The position numbers and the translations under genes are program-made. Below the pieces are notes generated by a model. That model saw nothing but the letters and a program-made list of their open reading frames with translations. It was not told the origin of the DNA and ran no database searches. From the NCBI GenBank assembly GCA_032622095.1, contig CP136063.1, positions 269,939,426 through 270,003,425 of the forward strand: a stretch of DNA of 64,000 nucleotides. Reading direction: 5' to 3'. The number at the start of each line of letters is the position of its first letter. Within the stretch, counting starts at the first letter, position 1. Below are positions 43,600 to 56,700 of the stretch, in pieces. This DNA is from Siphonodentalium dalli. Its lineage: Eukaryota > Mollusca > Scaphopoda > Gadilida > Siphonodentaliidae.

Positions 43600-44400
43600 T
43601 TTGAGGTGATCTTTGGGTCCTATCTATGGTCTTTTGTGTAAAGTTTGCTGTTCCGTATTAGTCTAGTCAATCTGATGGAAAGAAAACCCCAACCGTGAAC
43701 AAATTACTATACAATGTTTTTGGTGTGTTTGAATGTGACTATATCCATATAATAACACAACCAAAATCCCCATGAATTCCAGGGCGGGAAAATCGTATTT
43801 TTTGGGTCAAAATACAGGAATATGTAAACAAAAGAAAATGTAATTTCTTGTTGATACTCAGCTTTTAAAGTGAACCTATATTAAATCTGTAACAAGCGGT
43901 CGTTGGTGTTATTTTGTCGGGAATACTCTGGGGATCAATATATCCAACGCTCGCTTTGGGGGGGGGGGGTTCTACATACCTTGAAATAGTGTCATATTTA
44001 TATTTCTTGGGTGTCAAATTTCCGATTCCTTATTAATCCACTCAAACGGATGGAAGGAAACTCCCAACCGTAAACAAATTACTGTGCAATGACTTTTGGT
44101 ATTTAGAGTGTGGCTATACTCATATAATAACATATCCAAAATCCCAATGAAACAGAATGGAAAAGTTGTAATTTTGGAGTCAAAATGCTGGAATATGTTA
44201 ACACAAATGAAGAAAATTGGATTTTTTTAATAAACAAATCTGCAAACCATAAACGCTAAGTCGAGTTCCCTGGCTGCCAAATGTGACCACGTGATAATAT
44301 CTAAACAGGCCATGCGTTCAATGAGGGGAAAGACGTTAATTTTGGATAACAATAAAGGAAATATGTAAGAAAGTTGGACATTTTATCTGGTAACAAGGTC
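43600..44400 (+). repeat. Degenerate tandem repeat of about 375 bp
   Basis: 'ccccaaccgtgaacaaatta' near 43,686 recurs as 'tcccaaccgtaaacaaatta' 375 bp later. Both are followed by 'catataataacac' or a close variant, 'ccaaaatccc' and 'gtcaaaat', then 'ggaatatgt'. A weaker third partial copy ends near 44,375 ('ggaaatatgtaagaaa'). An 11-base G-run lies near 43,958. Confidence 0.7.
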
Positions 44401-44404
44401 GGCC

Positions 44405-44815
44405 AAAATTCTTCTCCAGACTGGGCCCCAGCATTAAACGTGATCCATTTTTTCGTAATGATGTCTACTCCAATAACTTTAATTTGACGATAACATGTGG
44501 TCTTCAATGTTACAGGGCAATATGTCGGCAATTTCCTGGAGTGTACTACCATTCACTACAGAGTCCTCTAAACGCATTAATGTGACAGAAACCTGCAACA
44601 AACAAAAACGCATTATTCCTTTGCAGTAGCACAAGTATGCCTGTCATTTCGTGCATAATTTGACTCTAAAACTATAACGTGTCGAATCCCAATCCGTTCT
44701 AGTAAGTGATATCGCGATGATTTGACAATTCGGTGTCTAAACAGTTTTCAATATGACAGCGGAAATGGCAGTCGCAAATGAGCTATTGAAGTGTTTTTGT
44801 TGTTGCTGACTTGTT
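44405..44815. other. No feature recognised
   Basis: Motif-free sequence between two repeat blocks. Confidence 0.45.
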
Positions 44816-44839
44816 TTTACTAGATCTTGCGATATCGTA

Positions 44840-46500
44840 TAGCCAACACGTAGTTATCTATACTAACGTACGAGTTTCCAAATCCACCAATAGTTTTATA
44901 AAACATCAGATGACTGTCCACAACCACACAACGAGTCCGCCAAACCATACACAGAGTTATAAAACCCATCCAGTATAAAAAAAAACAAAATGTGAGTATC
45001 GAAATCCATCTGACGGGCGCCCCAAATCCAAACATTGTTCCAACCCAACCACGTGGTGTCACAATCCCAATTATACGAACTACACGGACCGATATAGACT
45101 GAGGTAGGTAACTCCCCAAACGATACTCAACTGGTGTCATTACCCACGCATATAGTTCCCCAAACCATGCATCTGGTCTTGCAATTCACCCAAAATGAGT
45201 GTCCCAAACCACTAAATGGGTGTCTCAATCGACCTGACTAAGGACCCAATCAATTCAACGTATGTCCCCAAACTATAAAGCTCCATACGTTGCAACCTCA
45301 GTTTGAAACAACATAATAGGTGTGTCCCAAGCCATCCTGTAGGTTCCAGAAATATCCAATGAGACCACCCATTCAGTGCCCCAAACCACACAATTGGTGT
45401 ACCATGGTTACCAAACCATCCCTCGGGTGTTCGAAACCACACGAGAGGCAGGCACCAATATGTAGCCCATGCCGTATGTCATACAACATACAACTGTCGT
45501 CTCAATCCATTCAATTGTAGTGTCCCAAAACGGCCCAGCCAGTGACCCGATTGGCCACGCAGTGTCCTAGTGCACATAACCATTATATAAAATCTATAGC
45601 GATTATCACAAACCACTCATTGTGGACACCCCACCCAATTGGTGTCCCAAAAACATCCCGAGTCACAAATCACCTTGCGGGTGACCCAAACCATAAAACT
45701 AGCATCATAAACCATCCAACAAGTTTCATATGCATCCAACTGGACAGGACTGGCGTTACGAACCAACAACCAATTGCCATATCAATACATCTACACAAGT
45801 GTACAAAAGCCTCCATCCTGTATTTCACACGATCAAGTGAGTTTGTAAAAACCATCCAATGAGTTTACCACAACAAAGTTTCATATATTTGATGGATGCT
45901 TTTGTACACTAGTTTGGGATACCTATTAAATGGCTGGGACATTCAGTGGGTGGTTTGATACACTAGTTGGACGATTTAGACACACATGATCGTTTTGATA
46001 ATCAACGTGTGACTTGGGACACTCATTTAATGATTATGGATATTCAAATGTTGGTTTGGGACACCCATTGGATGGTTTGTGGTACACACTTGATAATTTG
46101 AGACAACCACTTGTGTTGTTTGGGACACCACATACAAGAATTGGGTGACTAGATAGGGCATATGGCAATCGTTGGATGGTATGGAACACATATTGGACTG
46201 GTTTTGAGCTCTAATGGGATGGTTTGTGGCACCATTTGGGTGGATTGTGTTACATATTATGTGGTTTGAGTCGCTGTTGACTTATTTGGAATGCCCCTTC
46301 TATGGACTGGGACACTCACCGATTGATTTAAACATATTTTATTATCCCTCAGTCAATACACAAAATAGAAATAAGGATAATAGAATTGATGATATGGATG
46401 AGATTAATTTGGTGTATTATTAAGCAAGCGGTTGAGACACCTGTTGCTTGGTATTACACTCCTTATGTGGTTTGGGACAAGCGTTAAGTTGTTTTGACAT
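44840..46500. repeat. Degenerate minisatellite (about 27-30 bp) that reverses orientation
   Basis: From about 44,860 to 45,870 the plus strand carries repeated 'ggtgtcccaaaccac' or 'ccaaaccatcca' phrases at spacings near 27-30 bp. From about 45,905 to 46,500 it carries the reverse complement ('ggtttgggacacccattgga', 'gatggtttg'). The switch is marked by inverted 25-bp arms at 45,793-45,817 and 45,891-45,915 (22 of 25 pairing). Frames on both strands within it are by-products. Confidence 0.8.
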
Positions 46501-46504
46501 CATT

Positions 46505-47120
46505 GTGTGTATTTATATTTCATCGTAATATAACGACAGAAACTGTTGGCAGCAACTGAACCATCAGTAAATGTCATAAATTTTCGAGATCAACGTAATC
46601 TGACATTTACAAATTTGATCGTATATTTATAAAATGATCGCAAAATTACAATATCATTTTAATGTGAATTTACGGCTCAATCGAAAAATTACATGGCCAA
46701 CGTAATCTGAAGCAGAGAACCTGGTGTGAATTGAACAGTGGTGGGGTCTCAAGCCAATCTACCCCTCCACATTAGGAAAATATGCCAATAAATGACATAA
46801 GTAGCTTGAGGATGGATGTGATCCGCCGAACCACTGAATATTCAACCAGGTCCACAGGTGCTAAATGTCTGCACTACACATCTACAATTATAGATAAAAA
46901 CCAATCTCCAACACCTAATTGTCATTAAATCGACATTTCTCGTACACAATTATGGAACAAAGTTACATACCTTGAATAATTAGCCTAACTAATGTGGGTA
47001 CCAACCTGTTCTTTCAGCATGCCAAAAGATAACAAACTCTGATAATTAACAACCGAGTTACAAGGTGATATGCTCGGACAGACAGAGCCCTCGACTACCT
47101 GCACCGGTAAATGCCCCCGA
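46505..47120. other. Intergenic; small direct repeat
   Basis: 'caacgtaatctga' occurs near 46,593 and 46,700. No gene. Confidence 0.5.
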
Positions 47121-47124
47121 ACCC

Positions 47125-47312
47125 ATAGGCATAATATGATAACATGGGAGGAACAGAGGAAACATGCACTACCAGTGTACCAACGTCTAATTATAATAAC
47201 ACGGGAAGGACAGAGGAAACACGGACTACCTTCATCTAATTACTAGTATAATAACATGGGAATATTACGGGCTACCTTCATCTAATTACTAGTATAATAC
47301 ATGGGAATATTA
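47125..47312 (+). repeat. Short tandem repeat, four irregular copies
   Basis: 'ataacatgggag', 'ataacacgggaag', 'ataacatgggaata' and 'atacatgggaata' are each preceded by 'taatt' or 'tagtat' sequence. Two copies share 'ctaccttcatctaattacta'. Confidence 0.75.
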
Positions 47313-47314
47313 AC

Positions 47315-47605
47315 TCTTTAGTTCCCACACTAGCTGTATAAGCCACCCCGTCATCTCCCTGCAGCTATAACATAATACCGACGGTGTGTTCCCGGGCATA
47401 TATCAAGTACCAGACGTTATTTCCCCATAAGTTTTGGCTTGTCAGAAAGTATCGCGTTGCTCCATAAATGGTGGTAAACCTGTTACCGTGTTGACGCAGT
47501 GAAGGTAATCTGTTGGAGTGACAGCTCCAACTGGGGATAATGACCGTAAGCCGGGACGTGTGTCGTAATATGAGAAAAATCGACACCTGTGTATAAGAGG
47601 GCAGC
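47315..47605. other. No feature recognised
   Basis: A 73-codon minus-strand frame (47,365-47,586) has no motif. Confidence 0.4.
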
Positions 47606-47614
47606 GGCTATTCG

Positions 47615-47668
47615 CCATCGGATGGCAAATAGCGATTCTACCGATATGCGCTATTTGCCATCCGATGG
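47615..47668. repeat. Perfect 20-bp inverted repeat near the satellite edge
   Basis: The arms 'ccatcggatggcaaatagcg' (47,615-47,634) and its exact reverse complement (47,649-47,668) enclose a 14-base loop. The left arm with its flank is itself nearly palindromic ('ctattcgccatc' / 'gatggcaaatag'). Confidence 0.9.
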
Positions 47669-47704
47669 TATTTTAAAGAAAAGAAAACAAATCATATCAT
47701 CACA

Positions 47705-50700
47705 ATACGCTATTATAATGATGATTCGTACCGCCTTCGTGATAATTAGGCCCAGTTGACGGTCGGTTGACCACATACAGATATCCTGGGGGATGGAAAA
47801 TAAGAAATCGACCAATTTTGAAGGAAATTTCGTATAGTTTGAACATTTAGTGGCACAAGCTGTCGCTATATGGCCACATAATCACCATTTCTACCCGCCT
47901 TACAGAAAATCCGGACCAGTTGACCGTCGGCTGACCACTCACGGATATCCTGGGGGGATGGCAAATAAGAAATCGACCAATTTTGAAGGAAATTTCGTAT
48001 AGTTTGAACATTTAGTGGCACAAGCTGTCGCTATATGGCCACATAATCACCATTTCTACCCGTCTTACAGAAAACCCGGACCATTTGACCGTCGGTTGAC
48101 CACATACAGATATCCTGAGGGATGGAAAATAAGAAATCGACCAATTTTGAAGGAAATTTCGTATAGTTTGAACATTTAGTGGCACAAGCTGTCGCTATAT
48201 GGCCACATAATCACCATTTCTACCCGCCTTACAGAAAACCCGGACCAGTTGGCGGTCGGTTGACCACCCACGGATATCCTGGGGGGATGGCAAATAAGAA
48301 ATCGACCAATTTTGAAGGAAATTTCGTATAGTTTGAACATTTAGTGGCACAAGCTGTCGCTATATGGCCACATAATCACAATTTCTACCCGCCTTACAGA
48401 AAATCCGGACCAGTTGAAAGTCGGTTGACCACCCACGGATATCCTGGGGGGATGGCAAATAAGAAATCGACCAATTTTGAAGGAAATTTCGTATAGTTTG
48501 AACATTTAGTGGCACAAGCTGTCGCTATATGGCCACATAATCACCATTTCTACCCGCCTTACAGAAAATCCGGACCAGTTGACCGTCGGCTGACCACCCA
48601 CGGATATCCTGGGGGGATGGCAAATAAGAAATCGACCAATTTTGAAGGAAATTTCGTATAGTTTGAACATTTAGTGGCACAAGCTGTCGTTATATGGCCA
48701 CATAATCACAATTTCTACCCGCCTAACAGAAAACCCGGACCAGTTGACGGTCGGTTGACCACCCACGGATATCCTGGGGGGATGGCAAATAAGAAATCGA
48801 CCAATTTTGAAGGAAATTTCGTATAGTTTGAACATTTAGTGGCACAAGCTGTCGCTATATGGCCACATAATCACAATTTCTTCCCGCCTTACAGAAAATC
48901 CAGACCAATTGACCGTCGGTTGACCACCTACGGATATCCTGGGGGGATGGCAAATAAGAAATCGACCAATTTTGAAGGAAATTTCGTATAGTTTGAACAT
49001 TTAGTGGCACAAGCTGTCGCTATATGGCCACATAATCACCATTTCTACCCGCCTTACAGAAAATCCGGTCCAGTTGACCGTCGGCTGACCACCCACGGAT
49101 ATCCTGGGGGGATGGCAAATAAGAAATCGACCAATTTTGAAGGAAATTTCGTATAGTTTGAACATTTAGTGGCACAAGCTGTCGCTATATGGCCACATAA
49201 TCACCATTTCTACCCGTCTTACAGAAAACCAGGACCAGTTGACCGTCGGTTGACCACCCACGGATATCCTGGGGGGATAGCAAATAAGAAATCGACAAAT
49301 TTTGAAGGAAATTTCGTATAGTTTGAACATTTAGTGGCACAAGCTGTCGCTATATGGCCACATAATCACCATTTCTACCCGCCTTACAGAAAACCCGAAC
49401 CAGTTGACCGTCGGTTGACAACCCACGGATATCCTGGGGGGATGGCAAAAAAGAAATCGACCAATTTTGAAGGAAATTTCGTATAGTTTGAACATTTAGT
49501 GGCACCCGCTGTCGCTATATGGCCACATAATCACCATTTCTACCCGCCTTACAGAAAACCCGGACCAGTTGACCGTCGGTTGACCACCCACGGATATCCT
49601 GGGGGATGGTAAATAAGAAATCGACCAATTTTGAAGGAAATTTCGTATAGTTTGAACATTTAGTGGCACAAGCTGTCGCTATATGGCCACATAATCACCA
49701 TTTCTACCCGCCTTACAGAAAACCCGGACCAGTTGACGGTCGGTTGACCACCCACGGATATCCTGGGGGATGGCAAATAAGAAATCGACCAATTTTGAAG
49801 GAAATTTCGTATAGTTTGAACATTTAGTGGCACAGGCTGTCGCTATATGGCCACATAATCACCATTTCTACCCGCCTTACAGAAAACGCGGACCAGTTGA
49901 CCGTCGGTTGACCACCCACGGATATCCTTGGATGGGATGGCAAATAAGAAATCGACAAATTTTGAAGGAAATTTCGTATAGTTTGAACATTTAGTGGCAC
50001 AAGCTGTCGCTATATGGCCACATAATCACAATTTCTACCCGCCTTACAGAAAACCCGGACCAGTTGACGGTCGGTTGACCACCCACGGATATCCTGGGGG
50101 GATGGCAAATAAGAAATCGACCAATTTTGAAGGAAATTTCGTATAGTTTGAACATTTAGTGGCACAATCTGTCGCTATATGCCACATAATCACCATTTCT
50201 ACCCGTCTTACAGAAAATCCGGACCAGTTGACCGTCGGTTGACCACCCACGGATATCCTGGGCGGATGGCAAATAAGAAATCGACCAATTTTGAAGGAAA
50301 TTTCGTATAGTTTGAACATTTAGTGGCACAAGCTGTCGCTATATGGCCACATAATCACAATTTCTACCCGCCTTACAGAAAATCCGGACCAGTTGACGGT
50401 CGGTTGACCACCCACGGATATCCTGGGGGGATGGCAAATAAGAAATCGACCAATTTTGAAGGAAATTTCGTATAGTTTGAACATTTAGTGGCACAAGCTG
50501 TCGCTATATGGCCACATAATCACCATTTCTACCCGCCTTACAGAAAATCCGGACCAGTTGACCGTCGGCTGACCACCCACGGATATCCTGGGGGGATGGC
50601 AAATAAGAAATCGACCAATTTTGAAGGAAATTTCGTATAGTTTGAACATTTAGTGGCACAAGCTGTCGCTATATGGCCAAATAATCACCATTTCTACCCG

Positions 50701-53700
50701 TCTTACAGAAAATCCGGACCAGTTGACCGTCGGTTGACCACCCACGGATATCCTGGGGGGATGGCAAATAAGAAATCGACCAATTTTGAAAGAAATTTCG
50801 TATAGTTTGAACATTTAGTGGCACAAGCTGTCGCTATATGGCCACATAATCACCATTTCTACCCGCCTTACAGAAAACGCGGACCAGTTGACCGTCGGTT
50901 GACCACCCACGGATATCCTGGGGGGATGGCAAATAAGAAATCGACAAATTTTGAAGCAAATTTCGTATAGTTTGAACATTTAGTGGCACAAGCTGTCGCT
51001 ATATGGCCACATAATCACAATTTCTACCCGCCTTACAGAAAACCCGGACCAGTTGGCGGTCGGTTGACCACCCACGGATATCCTGGGGGGATGGCAAATA
51101 AGAAATCGACCAATTTTGAAGGAAATTTCGTATAGTTTGAACATTTAGTGGCACAAGCTGTCGCTATATGGCCACATAATCACAATTTCTTCCCGCCTTA
51201 CAGAAAATCCGGACCAGTTGACCGTCGGTTGACCACCCACGGATATCCTGGGGGGATGGCAAATAAGAAATCGACAAATTTTGAAGGAAATTTCGTATAG
51301 TTTGAACATTTAGTGGCACAAGCTGTCGCTATATGGCCACATAATCACCATTTCTACCCGCCTTACAGAAAATCCGGACCAGTTGACCGTCGGCTGACCA
51401 CCCACGGATATCCTGGGGGGGATGGCAAATCAGAAATCGACCAATTTTGAAGGAAATTTCGTATAGTTTGAACATTTAGTGGCACAAGCTGTCGCTATAT
51501 GGCCACATAATCACCATTTCTACCCGTCTTACAGAAAACCCGGACCATTTGACCGTCGGTTGACCACCCACGGATATCCTGGGGGGATGGCAAATAAGAA
51601 ATCGACCAATTTTGAAGGAAATTTCGTATAGTTTGAACATTTAGTGGCACAAGCTGTCGCTATATGGCCACATAATCACCATTTCTACCCGCCTTACAGA
51701 AAATCCGGACCAGTTGACGGTCGGTTGACCACCCACGGATATCCTGGGGGGATGGCAAATAAGAAATCGACCAATTTTGAAGGAAATTTCGTATAGTTTG
51801 AACATTTAGTGGCACAGGCTGTCGCTATATGGCCACATAATCACCATGTCTACCCGCCTTACAGAAAACCAGGACCAGTTGACCGTCGGTTGACCACCCA
51901 CGGATATCCTGGTGGGATGGCAAATAAGAAATCGACAAATTTTGAAGGAAATTTCGTATAGTTTGAACATTTAGTGGCACAAGCTGTCGCTATATGGCCG
52001 CATAATCACAATTTCTACCCGCCTTACAGAAAACCCGGACCAGTTGACGGTCGGTTGACCACCCACGGATATCCTGGGGGGATGGCAAATAAGAAATCGA
52101 CCAATTTTGAAGGAAATTAAGTATAGTTTGAACATTTAGTGGCACAAGCTGTCGCTATATGGCCGCATAATCACAATTTCTACCCGCCTTACAGAAAACC
52201 CGGACCAGTTGACGGTCGGTTGACCACCCACGGATATCCTGGGGGGATGGCAAAGAAGAAATCGACAAATTTTGAAGGAAATTTCGTATAGTTTGAACAT
52301 TTAGTGGCACAAGCTGACGCTATATGGCCACATAATCACAATTTCTTCCCGCCTTACAGAAAATCCGGACCAGTTGACCGTCGGTTGACAACCCACGGAT
52401 ATCCTGGGGGGATGGCAAATAAGAAATCGACCAATTTTGAAGGAAATTTTGTATAGTTTGAACATTTAGTGGCACAAGCTGTCGCTATATGGCCACATAA
52501 TCACCATTTCTACCCGCCTTACAGAAAATCCGGACCAGTTGACCGTCGGCTGACCACCCACGGATATCCTGGGGGATGGCAAATAAGAAATCGACCAATT
52601 TTGAAGGAAATTTCGTATAGTTTGACCATATAGTGGCACAAGCTGTCGCTATATGGCCACATAATCACCATTTCTACCCGTCTTACAGAACATCCGGACC
52701 AGTTGACCGTCGGTTGACCACCCACGGATATCCTGGGGGATGGCAAATAAGAAATCGACCAATTTTGAAGGAAATTTCGTATAGTTTGAACATTTAGTGG
52801 CACAAGCTGTCGCTATATGGCCACATAATCACAATTTCTACCCGCCTTACAGAAAACCCGGACCAGTTGACGGTCGGTTGACCACCACGGATATCCTGGG
52901 GGGATGGCAAATAAGAAATCGACCAATTTTGAAGGAAATTTCGTATAGTTTGAACATTTAGTGGCACAGGCTGTCGCTATATGGCCACATAATCACCATT
53001 TCTACCCGCCTTACAGAAAACGCGGACCAGTTGACCGTCGGTTGACCACCCACGGATATCCTGGGGGGGGGGGGGGGTGGCAAATAAGAAATCGACAAAT
53101 TTTGAAGGAAATTTCGTATAGTTTGGACATTTAGTGGCACAAGCTGTCGCTATATGGCCACATAATCACAATTTCTACCCGACTTACAGAAAACCCGGAC
53201 CTGTTGACGGTCGGTTGACCACCCACGGATATCCTGGGGGGATGGCAAATAAGAAATCGACCAATTTTGAAGGAAATTTCGTATAGTTTGAACATTTAGT
53301 GGCACAATCTGTCGCTATATGGCCACATAATCACCATTTCTACCCGTCTTACAGAAAATCCGGACCAGTTGACCGTCGGTTGACCACCCACGGATATCCT
53401 GAGGGATGGCAAATAAGAAATCGACCAATTTTGAAAGAAATTTCGTATAGTTTAAACATTTAGTGGCACAAGCTGTCGCTACATGGCCACATAATCACCA
53501 TTTCTACCCGCCTTACAGAAAACGCGGACCAGTTGACCGTCGGTTGACCACCCACGGATATCCTGGGGGGATGGCAAATAAGAAATCGACAAATTTTGAA
53601 GGAAATTTCGTATAGTTTGAACATTTAGTGGCACAAGCTGTCGCTATATGGCCACATAATCACAATTTCTACCCGCCTTACAGAAAACCCGGACCAGTTG

Positions 53701-56700
53701 ACGGTCGGTTAACCACCCACGGATATCCTGGGGGGATGGCAAATAAGAAATCGACCAATTTTGAAGGAAATTTCGTATAGTTTGAACATTTAGTGGCACA
53801 AGCTGTCGCTATATGGCCACATAATCACAATTTCTTCCCGCCTTACAGAAAATCCGGACCAGTTGACCGTCGGTTGACCACCCACGGATATCCTGGGGGG
53901 ATGGCAAATAAGAAATCGACCAATTTTGAAGGAAATTTCCTATAGTTTGAACATTTAGTGGCACAAGCTGTCGCTATATGGCCACATAATCACCATTTCT
54001 ACCCGCCTTACAGAAAACCAGGACCGGTTGACCGTCGGATGACCAGCCACGGATATCCTGGGGGGATGGCAAATAAGAAATCGACCAATTTTGAAGAAAT
54101 TTCGTATAGTTTGAACATTTAGTTGCACAATCTGTCGCTATATGGCCACATAATCACCATTTCTACCCGCCTTACAGAAAACCCGGACCAGTTGACCGTC
54201 GGTTGACCACCCACGGATATCCTGGGGGGATGGCAAATAAGAAATCGACAAATTTTGAAGGAAATTTCGTATATTTTGAATATTTAGTGGCACAAGCTGT
54301 CGCTATATGGCCACATAATCACCATTTCTACCCGCCTTACAGAAAACCCGGACCAGTTGACGGTCGGTTGACCACCCACGGATATCCTAAGGGATGGCAA
54401 ATAAGAAATCGACAAATTTTGAAGGAAATTTCGTATAGTTTGAACATTTAGTGGCACAGACTGTCGCTATATGGCCACATAATCACCATTTCTACCCGCC
54501 TTACATAAATCGCGGACCAGTTGACCGTCGGTTGACCACCCACGGATATCCTGGGGGGATGACAAATAAGAAATCGACAAATTTTGAAGGAAATTTCGTA
54601 TAGTTTGAACATTTAGTGGCACAAGCTGTCGCTATATGGCCACATACTCCGAAATTCTACCCGCCTTACAGAAAACCCGGACCAGTTGACGGTCGGTTGA
54701 CCACCCACGGATATCCTGGGGGGATGGCAAATAAGAAATCGACAAATTTTGAACGAAAAATTTCGTATAGTTTGAACATTTAGTGGCACAAGCTGTCGCT
54801 ATATGGCCACATAATCACAATTTCTACCCGTCTTACAGAAAATCCGGACCAGTTGACCGTCGGTTGACCACCCACGGATATCCTGGGGGGATGGCAAATA
54901 AGAAATCGACCAATTTTGAAGGAAATTTCGTATAGTTTGAACATTTAGTGGCACAAGCTTTCGCTATATGGCCACATAATCACCATTTCTACCCGCCTTA
55001 CAGAAAACCCGGACCAGTTGACGGTCGGTTGACCACCCACGGATATCCTAAGGGATGGCAAATAAGAAATCGACAAATTTTGAAGGAAATTTCGTATAGT
55101 TTGAACATTTAGTGGCACAATCTGTCGCTATATGGCCACATAATCACCATTTCTACCCGCCTTACAGAAAACCCGGACCAGTTGACCGTCGGTTGACCAC
55201 CCACGGATATCCTGGGGGATGGCAAATAAGAAATCGACCAATTTTGAAGGAAATTTCGTATAGTTTGAACATTTAGTGTCACAAGCTGTCGCTATATGGC
55301 CACAAAATCACCATTTCTACCCGTCTTACAGAAAATCCGGACCAGTTGACCGTCGGCTGACCACCCACGGATATTCTGGGGGGGGGGGGGGGGTGGCAAA
55401 TAAGAAATCGACCAATTTTGAATTTTTTTTCGTATAGTTTGAACATTTAGTGGCACAAGCTGTCGCTATATGGCCACATAATCACCATTTCTACCCGCCT
55501 TACAGAAAACCCGGACCAGTTGACGGTCGGTTGACCACCCACGGATATCCTAAGGGATGGCAAATAAGAAATCGACAAATTTTGAAGGAAATTTCGTATA
55601 GTTTGAACATTTAGTGGCACAATCTGTCGCTATATGGCCACATAATCACCATTTCTACCCGCCTTACAGAAAACCCGGACCAGTTGACCGTCGGTTGACC
55701 ACCCACGGATATCCTGGTGGATGGCAAATAAGAAATCGACCAATTTTGAAGGAAATTTCGTATAGTTTGAACATTTAGTGTCACAAGCTGTCTCTATATG
55801 GCCACATAATCACCATTTCTACCCGCCTTACCGAAAAATCCGGACCAGTTGACCGTCGGTTGACCACCCACGGATATCCTGGGGGGATGGCAAATAAGAA
55901 ATCTACCAATTTTGAAGGAAATTCCTATAGTTTGAACATTTAGTGGCACAAGCTGTCGCTATATGGCCACATAATCACCATTTGTACCCGCATTACAGAA
56001 AACCCGGACCAGTTGACCGTCGGTTGACCACCCACGGATATCCTGGGGGGGATGGCAAATAAGAAATCGACCAATTTTGAAGGAAATTTCGTATAGTTTG
56101 AACATTTAGTGGCACAAGCTGTCGCTATATGGCCACATAATCACCATTTCTACCCGCCTTACAGAAAACCCGGACCAGTTGACGGTCGGTTGACCACCCA
56201 CGGATATCCTAAGGGATGGCAAATATGAAATCGACAAATTTCGTATAGTTTGAACATTTAGTGGCACAAGCTGTCGCTATATGGCCACATAATCACCATT
56301 TCTACCCGCCTTACAGAAAACCCGGACCAGTTGACCGTCGGTTGACCACCCACGGATATCCTGGGGGGATGGCAAATAAGAAATCGACAAATTTTGAAGG
56401 AAATTTCGTATAGTTTGAACATTTAGTGGCACAAGCTGTCGCTATATGGCCACATAATCACCATTTCTACCCGCCTTACAGAAAATCCGAACCAGTTGAC
56501 GGTCGGTTGACCACCCACGGATATTCTGGGGGGATGGCAAATAAGAAATCGACCAATTTTGAAGGAAATTTCGTATAGTTTGAACATTTAGTGGCACAGA
56601 CTGTCGCTATATGGCCACATAATCACCATTTCTACCCGCCTTACATAAATCGCGGACCAGTTGACCGTCGGTTGACCACCCACGGATATCCTGGGGGGGA

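Noticed and set aside
44820-45862. Frames of about 106 codons on both strands near 45 kb
   Set aside because: They are translations of the 27-30 bp minisatellite and show only its periodic residues.
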